Assembly: GCA_012064385.1 (NCBI GenBank)
Contig: QRDG01000830.1
Location: 1-64,000, forward strand
Source: Puccinellia tenuiflora
Taxonomy: Eukaryota; Streptophyta; Magnoliopsida; Poales; Poaceae
DNA: 64,000 nucleotides
Reading direction: 5' to 3'
Positions 24,586 to 36,024 of the stretch are shown in pieces. Within the stretch, counting starts at the first letter, position 1, and each line of letters opens with the position of its first letter. The notes under the pieces were generated by a model that was not told where the DNA came from, did no database searches, and saw only the letters and a program-made list of their open reading frames with translations. Position numbers and translations under genes: made by a program.

Positions 24586-26335
24586 CTATTCGTTTTCTGA
24601 TTCTGGAGTCTTCAGGTATTTGGTCTCGATAAGTTCTTCCGGAGAGACCACTTGAATAACATCGGCATCTTTTTCCAAGGGATTACCGGAGATGTAGTGC
24701 TTAAGTCGCTGACCATTCACCACTTGAGGTTTGTCTCTGTCAAGATTATTAATCTTTATAGCTCCGGAGCGATAGACTTCCTCAATGATGAATGGTCCCT
24801 CCCATTTTGATAGAAATTTTCCTGCAAAAAAATCTAAGACGAGACCTATACAAAAGCACTTTATCACCAACATTAAATTCTCTTTTCAAAATTCTCTTAT
24901 CATGCCATCTCTTTACTTTTTCCTTAAACAAACGAGCACTCTCATAAGCCTCATTCCTCCATTCATCCAAAGAAATCAATTTAAGCAACCTAGTTTTACC
25001 GGCAAGATTAGGATCAGAATTAAGTTGTCTAACAGCCCAAAAAGCTTTATGTTCTAATTCAAGAGGCAAATGACATGCCTTCCCATAAACCATTTTATAA
25101 GGAGACATACCCATAGGGTTTTTATAAGTAGTTCTATAGGCCCATAAAGCATCATTAAGTTTTTTAGACCAATTCTTCCTAGATTGTTAACGGTCTTTTG
25201 CAAGATCAATTTAATTTCTCTATTAGTTAATTCAACTTGCCCACTAGTTTGAGGATGATACGGAGAGGAGACTCCGTGATTAACATCGTACTTAGCTAAA
25301 ACCTTTCTAAAAGCTCCATGAATAAAATGAGATCCTCCATCAGTCATAAGATATCTAGGCACACCAAACCTTGGAAAAATAACTCCTTTAAGCATTTTTA
25401 GGGAGGTCTTATGATCAGCACTTTTAGTTGGTATAGCTTCCACCCACTTAGTAACATAATCTACAGCAACAAGAATATGAGTATTACCAAGAGAAGTGGG
25501 AAAAGGACCCATAAAGTCAAACCCCCAACAATCAAAAGGTTCAATAACAAGAGAATAATTCATAGGCATTTCATTACGTCTACCAATGTTAACGACCCTT
25601 TGACACTCATCACAAGATGAAACAAACTTTTTAGCATCCTTAAATAAAGTAGGCCAATAAAAACCTGATTGAAGAACCTTATGTGCAGTCCTTTCACCTG
25701 CGTGATGTCCTCCATAATCACTATTGTGGCACTTCCTCAATACCTCCTCTTGTTCATGCTCAGGAATACATCTCCTCAAGATTCCATCAGCTCCCTCCTT
25801 GTATAAATGTGGGTCATCCCAAAAGTAATGCCTCAAGTCATAGAAGAATTTCTTTTTCTGTTGATAAGTAAAACTTGTATGCAAAAATTTCGAGACAATA
25901 AAATTAGCATAATTAGCATACCAAGGAGCATCATGAGAAGTTACCTTAACGACGGCAAGTTGTTCGTCAGGGAAACTATCATTTACAGGGATGGGATCAT
26001 GAGGAATATTTTCCATTCTAGACAAATTATCAGCTACAGGATTTTCTGCACCTTTTCTATCAACAATATGCAAATCAAACTCTTGCAACAAAAGCACCCA
26101 TGTAATAAGTCTGGGCTTAGCATCTTTCTTCTCCATAAGGTACTTAATTGCAGCATGGTCAGTATGAATAGTTACTTTAGAGTCCACAATATATTGTCTA
26201 AATTTATCACAAGCAAATACGACTGCCAAAAATTCCTTTTCAGTGGTTGCATAATTTTTCTGTGCACTATCCAAAGTTTTACTAGCATAATGAATTACAT
26301 TCAACTTCTTATCGATTATTTGGCCAAGGATAGCC
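24586..26335 (-). pseudogene. RNase H and integrase of the Athila-type element, frameshifted
   Basis: Minus-strand pol remnant. In order: RNase H with TEKE, HTDH and VADNLSR motifs; the integrase zinc motif with GHHAGERTAHK and CDECQR; the DDE core with WGFDFMGPF, MTDGGSHF and an E in SSPYHPQTSGQVELTNRE; then the GYxC-like C-terminal tail. Two frameshifts, at about 25185 and about 24830 (an A-rich run), split it into three frames. The reverse transcriptase and everything upstream are missing because the copia-type LTR begins at 26336. The missing half is not found at the other side of that element. Confidence 0.9.
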
Positions 26336-27442
26336 TGAAAGGACACGGATGTCGCCTAGAGGGGGGGTGAATAGGCGATTTAAAGTTATTACAGTTAAGG
26401 CTTGAATAAATGCGGAATAAAACTAACGTTTAATTTATCAAGCCAAAACCTAAACAAGCTAGGTTTAGCTATGTGCACCAACAACTTATGCTAAGCAATA
26501 TGATCAACTAGGTGATAGCAAGATATATGACTTTAAGCTCGATGTCTATCGCAAAGTAAATAGCATAAGTAAGAAGCTCGGGATAGAAATACCGAGGCAC
26601 TTGGAGACGATGATTTATCCCGAAGTTCACTTCCCAATGGAAGCTAGTCTCCGTTGGAGCGGCGCGGTGTTCACCAATGTGAAACACCGAGTAGCCCTAA
26701 TATGGCACACCGTATCTCCGTTGTGTCTTACCACCAATGTGGCGAGGCACTTGTCACTATGTTGCCGTTGAGGTTGACAACTAGAACCTTTACAAGGGTG
26801 AAGCTCACTCCACAAGTTGGAGGGTCTTCACCAATTGCACCGAGCCACCAAGACTTGATGCCCAAGGCCGAGGGATCCCGGCAATGTCTTCGTAGCTTCC
26901 AAAGCTCCGAAGCTAACAAGGTTGAGCCACACTCCACAATTGGAGGCTCCCAACAAATCCCGTAAGCCGCCAAGACTCCGAGAAATCAAACCGTCTAGGG
27001 TACCAATGTGCCCTAGAGGAACAAGCTCTAGGGAACCAAAGTACCCAAGAGTAACAAGCTTCTCAACTTCACTTTCCACGAATCACCGTGGAGAACTCAA
27101 ACCGATGCAACTAATGCAATGGCAAGAACACACTAAGTGAACAAGTTCTTCCACCCCGAATCCAACCAAAGCAACTAATGCTTGGGAGGGATTAAGGAGG
27201 AAGAACAAAGGAGAAACACCAAGAAACTCCAAAGATCTAGATCCAAAGTGTTCCCCTCACTTAGAGGAGAAATCAACCGGTGGAAATACGGATCTAAATC
27301 TCCTCTCTCTTTTTCCCTAAGAAATAGCACGAACTAGTGGAGAGAATGAGAGAGAGCCAAGCTCATGAGGTCAACAATGGAGAAGGGAGGATAGCTCAAG
27401 AGATGGCAAGAAGGTTGCTTTATTTTTAGGGAAGAAGCCCCT

Positions 27443-27449
27443 TAAATAG
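27443..27449 (-). promoter_or_regulatory. Predicted TATA-like box of the copy B 3' LTR
   Basis: The minus strand reads GCCCCTATTTAAGGGGC, itself a near-palindrome. The same sequence is at 45547-45554 in the 5' LTR, about 60 bp downstream of the repeat block. Confidence 0.45.
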
Positions 27450-27519
27450 GGGCTCCAAAAATGGAGCCGTTGAGGTATTTCGTGAGCAGCTAAAAAAGAA
27501 AAAGGAAGAGGTAAGCAGG

Positions 27520-27795
27520 CAGGCCGGCCTGGCAGCCGGCCCAGGCCGGTGAGGGGGCCGGGGCTCCACCCGAGTGGGCCGGCCTGGGAGCCGGCCCAGG
27601 CCGGCAGCAGAGCCGGGGAGCGGGGCGGGAGTGTGCCGGACCCGTGTGGGCCGGCCTGGGAGCCGGCCCAGGCCGGGGGAGAGGCCGGCGGCCCACCCGA
27701 AGCGACCGGCCGCCGAACCGGCCCAGGCCGGCGTTCTGGCCGGGGCACTAGCCGAACGGGCCGGCCTGGGAGCCGGCCCAGGCCGGCGGTGAGGC
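27520..27795. repeat. Promoter-proximal repeat block (GGCCGGCCTGGGAGCCGGCC type)
   Basis: Five imperfect units of about 50-70 bp. Each is built on a near-palindrome starting GGCCGGCCTGGGAGCCGG followed by CCCAGGCCGG. The equivalent block in the 5' LTR is at 45625-45906. It occupies the same LTR position as the unrelated CCGGAGACTCCGG block of copies A and C. Confidence 0.85.
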
Positions 27796-29075
27796 CGGCT
27801 GCCCTCCTTTTTCTTTTTCCTTTTTGTTTCTTTTATAATATTCTGTCCCGAAAACTACCGATACCGAAAACGCAATATCTTCCACATACGAACTCCGTTT
27901 TCGGTAAACTTGGACTCGTTGGAATCGTCACAACGAGCACTACAAGAATATACATAGAAACATCATTGTTCAACAAGATATGGTAAAACCAAATGATGAG
28001 AAGTAAAACCTTTCTATTGAAAACCGGAAAACCATATCTTTTGCAAATGAAGTCCGAATGACACGAAACCACTTTTGTTGGAAAGAGGACGACAAATGCT
28101 ACCCAATAACAAGTGAGAATATTGAAACCAAGCAAGGGAGATTTTGCTACTAAATGGAAGAGTGAAACCTTCCGCATAGATGGACCGACAAAATCTCCGA
28201 CACCGAAAACTCAATAGGGAACACATATGAGAACCGTTTTCGGTGACCTTGGGCTTGTCATGACAAGCACGACAAGCACCTATACCACACCACGATAAGA
28301 GCCAAATAGGAACCAATAAAGATGATGCCAAGGATGCAAAGGTTTGAGCTCTCTACGACCGATACGCTAAAGCTCACTTGAGAGCCCCTCTTGATAGTAC
28401 GGTTACCTATCCTAAAACCCGGTCTCAAAACTACACCGCAAGACCGGTAAACTAGAAACCCTATCAAGATCATACCTTTGCCTTGAGCATTCCACTTGAG
28501 CTAGATGATGACGATCTTGATCTACTCTCAAGTGGATCACCTTTCTTGATTTTGCTTTGCTTGGTGAAGACACGCATATTGCTCCCCCATACACCAAGAT
28601 GGGAGAGGCAATCTTCGACATATCTTCACAAGGCCTTTATCTTGATGATCACCACGAGACGCCATCCACCATGGACAACATAGGATCTTGATCAACAAAT
28701 GATCTTCTTCTTCACATGCCCTAGTCTTGTATGTTGATCAACTTGACTTAGCCTTGATCAACATATAGTCTTCTTCTTTTAGTTTTGACTCCAACATATG
28801 GAGTACAATCATTCCATACGGACCAACACTGCAAATATAACTCAAAGCACACACAAATGATCTTCTTCTTCACATGCCCTAGTCTTGTATGTTGATCAAA
28901 CTTGCACTTAGCCTTGATCAACATATAGTCTTCTTCTTTTAGCCTTGACTCCAACATATGGAGTACAACCATTCCATACGGACCAACACTGCAAATATAA
29001 CTCAAAGCACACATTAGTCCATAGAGATTGTCATTAATTACCAAAACAACACATGGGGGCAACCATGCCCTTTCA

Positions 29076-32000
29076 ATCTCCCCCATTTTGGTAATTGATG
29101 ACAATCCCTTTTGAGAGGGTTATAATGAATTAAGCAACCTTGCAAGGCAAGGATGCAAGAGCATGAGAGACAAATGCTTAAGAACCAAACGAAAGCATAA
29201 GACCAAATTCCCTTAAACCCTCTAAAACTTCTCCCCCATTGGCATCGATTGCCGAAATGGGAAGAAGAATTTAGAAAGCCAATATAGTTTGAATTTCTCC
29301 TATAAAGTGTGCATTTCTCAAAATGTGAGTGGAATCAAATGCACATATCCATTGACGAATAATTAGAGGAAATCAAACTATATTGAGGATCAAAGATTGC
29401 AAATAAGATAAAGTCATTCTAAGCAATCAAAAAGATCCAAGGCGAGAGTTCTAAATAAAAACGAAGAAGCTCCCCAATGTTCATGCACTATTGAGGAGTG
29501 CACAAATATGGAATCCTTGCTCCCCCAAAATCATCTAGGACACTCACCAAGTGCAAGGGTAAAAAGGAAATTAAAGCAAAACCGAGCACTTGCACCAAGG
29601 ATGTGGTTGAGCCATAAGGAGATACCAATTAAGAGAAACTATCAATCAAGGCCCAACCAAGAGTATGTGTGTGTGTGACAAGACAATTAATTTGATAAGA
29701 CACATAGTCTTGACCAAATGGAGATAAGTTATATATCAAGTATTGACACACATAACTTACAAATAAGATTTTTCAAAAAAGATATGTTCACAAGCTCAAG
29801 GAGACTAATTGGAAACTAATACCAATTGAAAAAAAACCACGAGCTAGTGAGAACATTTAGGCAACAAAATCAACATACTCACGTGATGAGCATGAAGAGA
29901 AGAATCTTCAACAAAATGTGAGTGCCCAAGGATGCGAGTAGAAATAAGACAAGCACTCACGAGTCAAACTTGGAGCCACCAAAGAATTATAGATAAAAGA
30001 CAAGGTGGCTTGCAAGAAGGTAGGATACCACATAAAAGGTGACCTCTCTCATATGTATAGGTTTCTAAGTAGACAATGATATTCGTCGACAAAGAAACTT
30101 GCACATATAAAATGGTTGATAAAGTGGAAACCATGGTATCCAAAAAGGAAGTCATGAATATACAAAAGATATTATTGCTTAAAAGCATAGCACATAGCTC
30201 AAATTTATCTCATTGTATATGAATGAACTTCAAAAAATATCAAAGACATCCCACATGTCACTAAGGGAATAAGAGATAGTGAAGATGCTTTGAGATAGGC
30301 AACAAGTATCACAAAGAAATAATACCAATTGAAAAAAACTTTTGCATTTCCATCACACATATCACAACGATATACCAGTGAAGAAAGGAGCCAAAGTCAC
30401 AACAATTGTACATTTAAAGTTTTCATGCCAAGGGGGCAACCTACACAAGGTTGAATACAAGAAAAATATGCATGGGATAGATACTTGTTACCGAAATAGC
30501 ATTGGTGATGATGAAGATGAGAATTTCTGTTTATCATCAAAGCTTGACTCTAATAATCACATGGTGAGGACACCTTCCTTATAAATGAGGCAAGCATCCA
30601 ATGCATCTCCATTGTACCTAAAACAAATTCAAGTACAACATGGTTCCCAAACTCATTGGGTTCCATAGTAGTTAGATACACTACAATACATAGGAAGCAC
30701 TCCACATAAATATGTGCACATAGATGAACTTGAATTTCATGCACATCTTAGCCAAATTAGGATTTGGTGGAGTATCCCCTATATATTGGATCAAGAAAGA
30801 CTAGCATGCCATAAAATAAATATATTAGTAAATATGCATGCATGGACTTACGAGAACCGAATGAGATACAATTTGGACAAAACACTAAGTAAACCAAGAA
30901 GAGATCACACCAAAGTGTGACACAAAAAGGTTGTCCAAATTATATCAAAATCCAAATCAACACATGATTGAGGAAAAATCAAATCAACATATGATTGATT
31001 CCAAAACATGTCAACACATGAAGTGTGACATCAATAGGAATCAAATCAAACAACACATGAGAGATAAGACACCAATTGAAAAATAAGATACCATTTAGGA
31101 GACAAGATACCAAGAGGAGGTTACTACTTGACCGAAATCAAGTAAAGTAAAATAAAGTAATAAGGTATCAAGATTTCCACAATAAATATCAATTGAAACA
31201 AATATCTATGGAGGAGATATTAAATTCCAATTAATACCAATTGAAGGTACCTAGGCAAGGCCAATGAGCATATAAGATGAAAGAAAGAGACATGCCCAAA
31301 GGGTTTTCTCATTCTATAGGATAAAACATAAAACAAGAGATGAGATTGCAAGACTCCCAAGAGAGAGCAAGGTTACACTAAATAAACCAAACACCCTCTA
31401 CAATTTTCATGATGGCACTAAGCATCAACAGAAAAGATTTGTCTTCCATAAACACATATGATAGAAATCAAATGCCAATTGAAAGGATCAAATATTGATA
31501 GATAGGATAGTGTTCTAAATAAAAGGAATGCTCCCCCAAGATTCATGCATTATTTTTTTGATATTTGTATTTGAATACAAAATGCACACACAAGGGATCA
31601 TTACTCTTCATATTTTATTTACAACACTAAACACTACCAATTTGAGAATTAGGATCCTAGCAAGAGGCAAGGAAGGCAATGGAAGTCAAAATAAATATTT
31701 TGGCAAGAGATGTGGCAAATAAACACCAATGCCAATGTAAGGATAATCAAAAATATTCTACCATAAACATAAGTATGGATTGTCCAAGGACAATGACCAT
31801 TTGGAATTATTTTCCCGGTGATAGAGGTATCCAAGAATATCCTCACAAGATAAAACATATGGCAAGGGATAAGAAATAAAACACCATATTTAATAAGGTT
31901 TGTTGGTAGTTCCAACTATTCAAACCAACCGGCAATGCCATGGTTAGAATAATATGGAACAAATGGTTTCTCAACTAATGTACGGAAATGCATTTTAGAG

Positions 32001-32756
32001 AAAAACCACACCAAGCAAACTCACACAAACAAGAGCCAAACGATAGCTAGAAAGCAAATTGGAACTTGTTCGAGCTAATATGCCACATAGGAATAAGATA
32101 ATTTACAATATCAAATCTAAGTGGCAAACCTCAAATGTTCACATTTTGTAGGATTGTAATATGCACATAGCTTATTACTCCCCCACAATGTGATAATTCA
32201 TTTCTTCTTAACAAGAGGCAAATAAAATCAAATAGAGATAATTAATAGACATTATAGAATTTGAATTTCTCATGAGCATGACACACCACATAGTTACTAG
32301 ATAATCTTGATATATCAATACTAGGTGGTGTTACTCATATAAACACATTTTTAGGTTAGTGAAGTGCACAAAGCATATCACTCCCCCAAAATGGGATAGT
32401 CCATTAATTTCTCAAAAGAGCCCATTGAAATCAACACAAGATCCAATAAGGACTCAACACAAAGTTTACACATATATGGAGCACACATTAACGTACACAA
32501 ACTTAATTGTTTAAGGTAAGTAATAAGCACAACATATACAAGCACATGCTAGGAACAAAACTAACACATGCTAAGGAGCAAGCATCTTTCAATGAATATA
32601 TATAATTTAAATATAAGTTACCGCAAGAAGGAGCATTGGATCTGAGATATGACAATATAATCCAAATAATTTGGCTAGTGGAAATAATCATCAAGAAGAT
32701 CCCTTAATTCTTCAAGGATAGCCAAGTCTCCAATGTCCTTCATCACAACCTATTGA
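29076..32756 (-). other. Polypurine tract and long non-coding interior of copy B
   Basis: The first 16 bp read on the minus strand as AAAATGGGGGAGAT, the polypurine tract adjoining the 3' LTR. The following 3.7 kb has no credible ORF. It repeats two motifs that echo the element's priming signals. CTCCCCC (PPT core, minus strand GGGGGAG) occurs at 29078, 29231, 29520, 31531, 32178 and 32391. A/TACCAATTGAA-like words, resembling the LTR/PBS junction at 34940-34952, occur at about 29621, 29820, 30323, 31071, 31234 and 31473. Confidence 0.75.
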
Positions 32757-34892
32757 TCAAGTTTGAGCTTGTTGGTCCCCAACCAAGTTGGGTCCTAAGA
32801 GGTTAGTCACAATAGGCTTGGCAACCCAAATGGTTCTTTTCTTGACACCACTTTGAGTTCCCACATATTTGGCAAACACATTGCCAACCCTATCCTTCCT
32901 AAGAGAATAAACATCATCAATAATTATGGGGTTGGATAGAGTATCGTTTGTGCATGAAGAGGCCAAATGGCCCTTCTCACGGCATAAGTAGCAATATCGA
33001 CTCTTTTCTTTCTTCTTAATAGGCACCTCAACTTGAGGAGCAATGACTTGAGTCTTCTTAGGAGGTTGCCTTTGTTCAACCCGAGGTTGAGCAAGAGATT
33101 GAACAATAGGCCTCTTCCCTAGTTGCTTCTCACTAAGAGGCTTCTTCTTCATTGGGCAATCTCTAACATGATGCCCTTCAATTTTGCACTTGAAGCAAAC
33201 AATCTTGGCCGAGTGATTGACTTGTTCTTGGCCCTTCTTATTGCTACTCTTGGACTTGTTCTTGATATTGGAGTTGAATCCAAGTCCACTCTTGTCATTG
33301 GGGGATTTTTGTACACTCAACATGTTGTCAAGTGTGGCCTTCCCTTTATGACGTTTCTCCACATCTTTCTTCAAAGAAGTGGCTTGTGCCTTGTGCTCTT
33401 TAGTCTTCCCTACAAGGTTAGTAGCTACACAAGTACTAGAGGAAGTTGAAGCTTCATTGTTAGAGCAACTAGGCACAAAATGTAATTCAACATATGATTT
33501 AGCATTAGTGTGAGATGAAGAATTACTAGGACTAGCACATGGCATTTTAGCATTTTTATTAGAAGTTGTGCCATTGTCCACATGGGGCTCACTAGATATT
33601 ACCTTGGTAGCAATTGCCTCATGAGCTAACTTTAACTTATCATGAGATACGAGAAGATCTTCATGAGAGCTCGAGAGCTTCTCATGACTTTCTTCCAATA
33701 TCTCATAATTGCTAGTTAGCAATTTAAGTTGAGCCCTTAGCTCAACATTCTCCTTTAAAATGGATGCTTCACAAGAAATAGAGTTAGTAGCACAAGCATC
33801 AACATTAATAGAAATGGGAGAACAAGTAGGAAGCTCTTTTAGTAATTGAGATTGGAGTTGATCATGAGACTTAGTGAGATGTGCAAGAGAATCTTCCAAG
33901 GACTTGACATCCTTTTCAAATTTCACATTAGCCTCAAGCAGTCTAACAATTTCAACAACGAGCTCATCATTTTTAATTTTAAAATCATTAGCCACCTTGA
34001 GAGCTCTATCATAGGTTTCATTTACTTTGGATAACTCTAGAGTAAATGTCCCCTCAAGAGATTTCTTGGTGGTTTGTTCTTCTTCAAGAGCTTCCTTAAG
34101 ATCCGCAATCGTGTTCGCATAACCACGTTCACGGCGAAGACTTTCATCTTCACGTGCTTCCAAATCATCTAATTCTTGCTTGTACCCAACAAAGGTAGTT
34201 ATGAATTCTATGAAACTATCATGAGCATTTTTATCTTTTTGAAGAGCATGTTCAACCATTCCACTCTTATTCATAAGGAGGTCAAAACTATTATCCTTAT
34301 CTTCATCATAATTTTCTTCATCATCATTAGATTTATATAAGTAATTTTTTGAAGATATGGAAGGACTATCAACACAAGCATGTGAAACATTTATAGTGCT
34401 AGATGTGTTTAAGTCGAAAGATAAATCATTGCAATGAGATACAGATGAAATATTATCTAGAAGAAGCTCACTATCATTATTGCAAGATTTATCCCTACTC
34501 ACCATTGCATTATTTTGTGGCTTGCCACATGTAGGTGAGGTAGAAGAAGTTGAGAACTCATTACGCCCGGAGGTGGAGTGAGAACAATCATGCTCACTAT
34601 CCATGGACACACCATAATTGTCTTGAAGCTTGGTCCATAGCTCATGGCCATTCCGATAAGGAGAGATCGACAAAGCAACTGCATTACTCAAAGACTTGAA
34701 AATCACGTTAGAAGCTCCATCATCTAGATAAGAATTTTCCTCATCCTCTAGAGGAGAAAAACCCATATCTAGAATTTGCTCTATATATGGATCAATGTCC
34801 CGAAAATAATCTAGCATGCGATTTCTCCAGTCATTATAATTAGTGCCATCAAATATTAAAGAATCATTGTGCACTAAACCACTAGACGACAT
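32757..34892 (-). CDS. gag: Gag polyprotein of gag-only copia-type element
   Basis: 711 aa, open from Met at 34892. The N-terminal region (about 1-110) has the NYNDWRNRM and ELWTKLQ motifs of copia-type UBN2/DUF4219 Gags. The centre (about 225-420) is a long, acidic, coiled-coil-like region, unusually long for a Gag. The C-terminal third has two CCHC zinc knuckles (about 563-577, CFKC...H...C, and about 632-646, CYLC...H...C) flanked by lysine-rich stretches. It would assemble particles and bind element RNA. No protease follows. It is intact while its relative at 1-2402 is decayed and copy C has lost it. Confidence 0.9.
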   Translation of the reverse strand: MSSSGLVHNDSLIFDGTNYNDWRNRMLDYFRDIDPYIEQILDMGFSPLEDEENSYLDDGASNVIFKSLSNAVALSISPYRNGHELWTKLQDNYGVSMDSEHDCSHSTSGRNEFSTSSTSPTCGKPQNNAMVSRDKSCNNDSELLLDNISSVSHCNDLSFDLNTSSTINVSHACVDSPSISSKNYLYKSNDDEENYDEDKDNSFDLLMNKSGMVEHALQKDKNAHDSFIEFITTFVGYKQELDDLEAREDESLRRERGYANTIADLKEALEEEQTTKKSLEGTFTLELSKVNETYDRALKVANDFKIKNDELVVEIVRLLEANVKFEKDVKSLEDSLAHLTKSHDQLQSQLLKELPTCSPISINVDACATNSISCEASILKENVELRAQLKLLTSNYEILEESHEKLSSSHEDLLVSHDKLKLAHEAIATKVISSEPHVDNGTTSNKNAKMPCASPSNSSSHTNAKSYVELHFVPSCSNNEASTSSSTCVATNLVGKTKEHKAQATSLKKDVEKRHKGKATLDNMLSVQKSPNDKSGLGFNSNIKNKSKSSNKKGQEQVNHSAKIVCFKCKIEGHHVRDCPMKKKPLSEKQLGKRPIVQSLAQPRVEQRQPPKKTQVIAPQVEVPIKKKEKSRYCYLCREKGHLASSCTNDTLSNPIIIDDVYSLRKDRVGNVFAKYVGTQSGVKKRTIWVAKPIVTNLLGPNLVGDQQAQT

Positions 34893-34933
34893 CTTTACTC
34901 TCTAGGCCGTGAAGCCCTATAAAGAGAGAACCC

Positions 34934-34945
34934 GCTCTGATACCA
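34934..34945 (-). other. Primer binding site of copy B
   Basis: TGGTATCAGAGC on the minus strand, complementary to initiator Met tRNA. It lies two bases from the LTR edge at 34948. Confidence 0.9.
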
Positions 34946-34947
34946 AT

Positions 34948-36024
34948 TGAAAGGACACGGATGTCGCCTAGAGGGGGGGGGGGGGTGAATAGGCGATTTA
35001 AAATTATTACGGTTAAGGCTTGAATAAATGCGGAATAAAACTAACGTTTAATTTATCAAGCCAAAACCTAAACTAGCTAAGTTCACCTATGTGCACCAAC
35101 AACTTATGCTAAGCAATATGATCAACTAGGTGATAGCAAGATATATGACTTTAAGCTTAATGTCTATCACAAAGTAAATAGCATAAGTAAGAAGCTCGGG
35201 ATAGAAATACCGAGGCACTTGGAGACGATGATTTTATCCCGAAGTTCACTTCCCAATGGAAGCTAGTCTCCGTTGGAGCGGCGCGGTGTTCACCAATGTG
35301 AAACACCGAGTAGCCTTGATATGGCACACCGTATCTCCGTTGTGTCTTACCACCAATGTGGCGAGGCACTTGTCACTATGTTGCCGTTGAGGTTGACAAC
35401 TAGAACCTTTACAAGGGTGAAGCTCACTCCACAAGTTGGAGGGTCTTCACCAAATGCACCGAGCCGCCAAGACTCGATGCCCAAGGCCGGGGCACACACC
35501 ACAACTCAATTGATGGCTCCCGGCAATATCTTCGTAGCTACCAAAGCTCCGAAGCAACAAGGTTGAGCCACACTCCACAATTGGAGGCTCCCAACAAATC
35601 CCGTAAGCCACCAAGACTCCGAGAAATCAAACCGTCTAGGGTACCAACGTGCCCTAGAGGAACAAGCTCTAGGGCACCAAAGTACCCAAGAGTAACAAGC
35701 TTCTCAACTTCACTTTCCACGAATCACCGTGGAGAACTCAACCCGATGCAACTAATGCAATGGCAAGAACACACTAAGTGGTCAAGTTCTTCCAACCCGA
35801 ATCCAACCAAAGCAACTAATGCTTGGGAGGGATTAGAGAGGAAGAACAAAGGAGGAACATAAAGAAACTCCAAAGATTTAGATCCCAAGTGTTTTCCTCA
35901 CTTAGAGGAGAAATCAATTGGTGGAAACACGGATCTAAAACTCCTCTCTCTTTTCTCTAAGAAGTAGCACGAACTAGTGGAGAGAAAGAGAGAAGGCCAA
36001 GCTCAAGAGGTCAACAATGGAGGA
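34948..36024 (-). mobile_element. 5' LTR of copy B, left part (interrupted)
   Basis: Starts TGAAAGGACACGG and matches the 3' LTR until the nested gypsy element begins at 36025. The last five bases, GAGGA, are the target duplication of that insertion. Confidence 0.85.

Larger units (their letters stand above)
26336..29075 (-). mobile_element. 3' LTR of copy B (2740 bp)
   Basis: TGAAAG...CTTTCA termini. It is bounded on the right by the polypurine tract. Its central block is the GGCCGGCCTGGGAGCCGG-type repeat, with a TATTTAA box downstream. A duplicated segment at about 28690-28800 and 28860-28980 is seen only in this copy. Confidence 0.85.

Noticed and set aside
27935..27950. CACTACAAGAA in the copia-type LTRs (also near 46029), resembling a CACTA terminus
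   Set aside because: It is a fixed part of the LTR in both LTRs of copy B, with no partner terminus or subterminal repeats.
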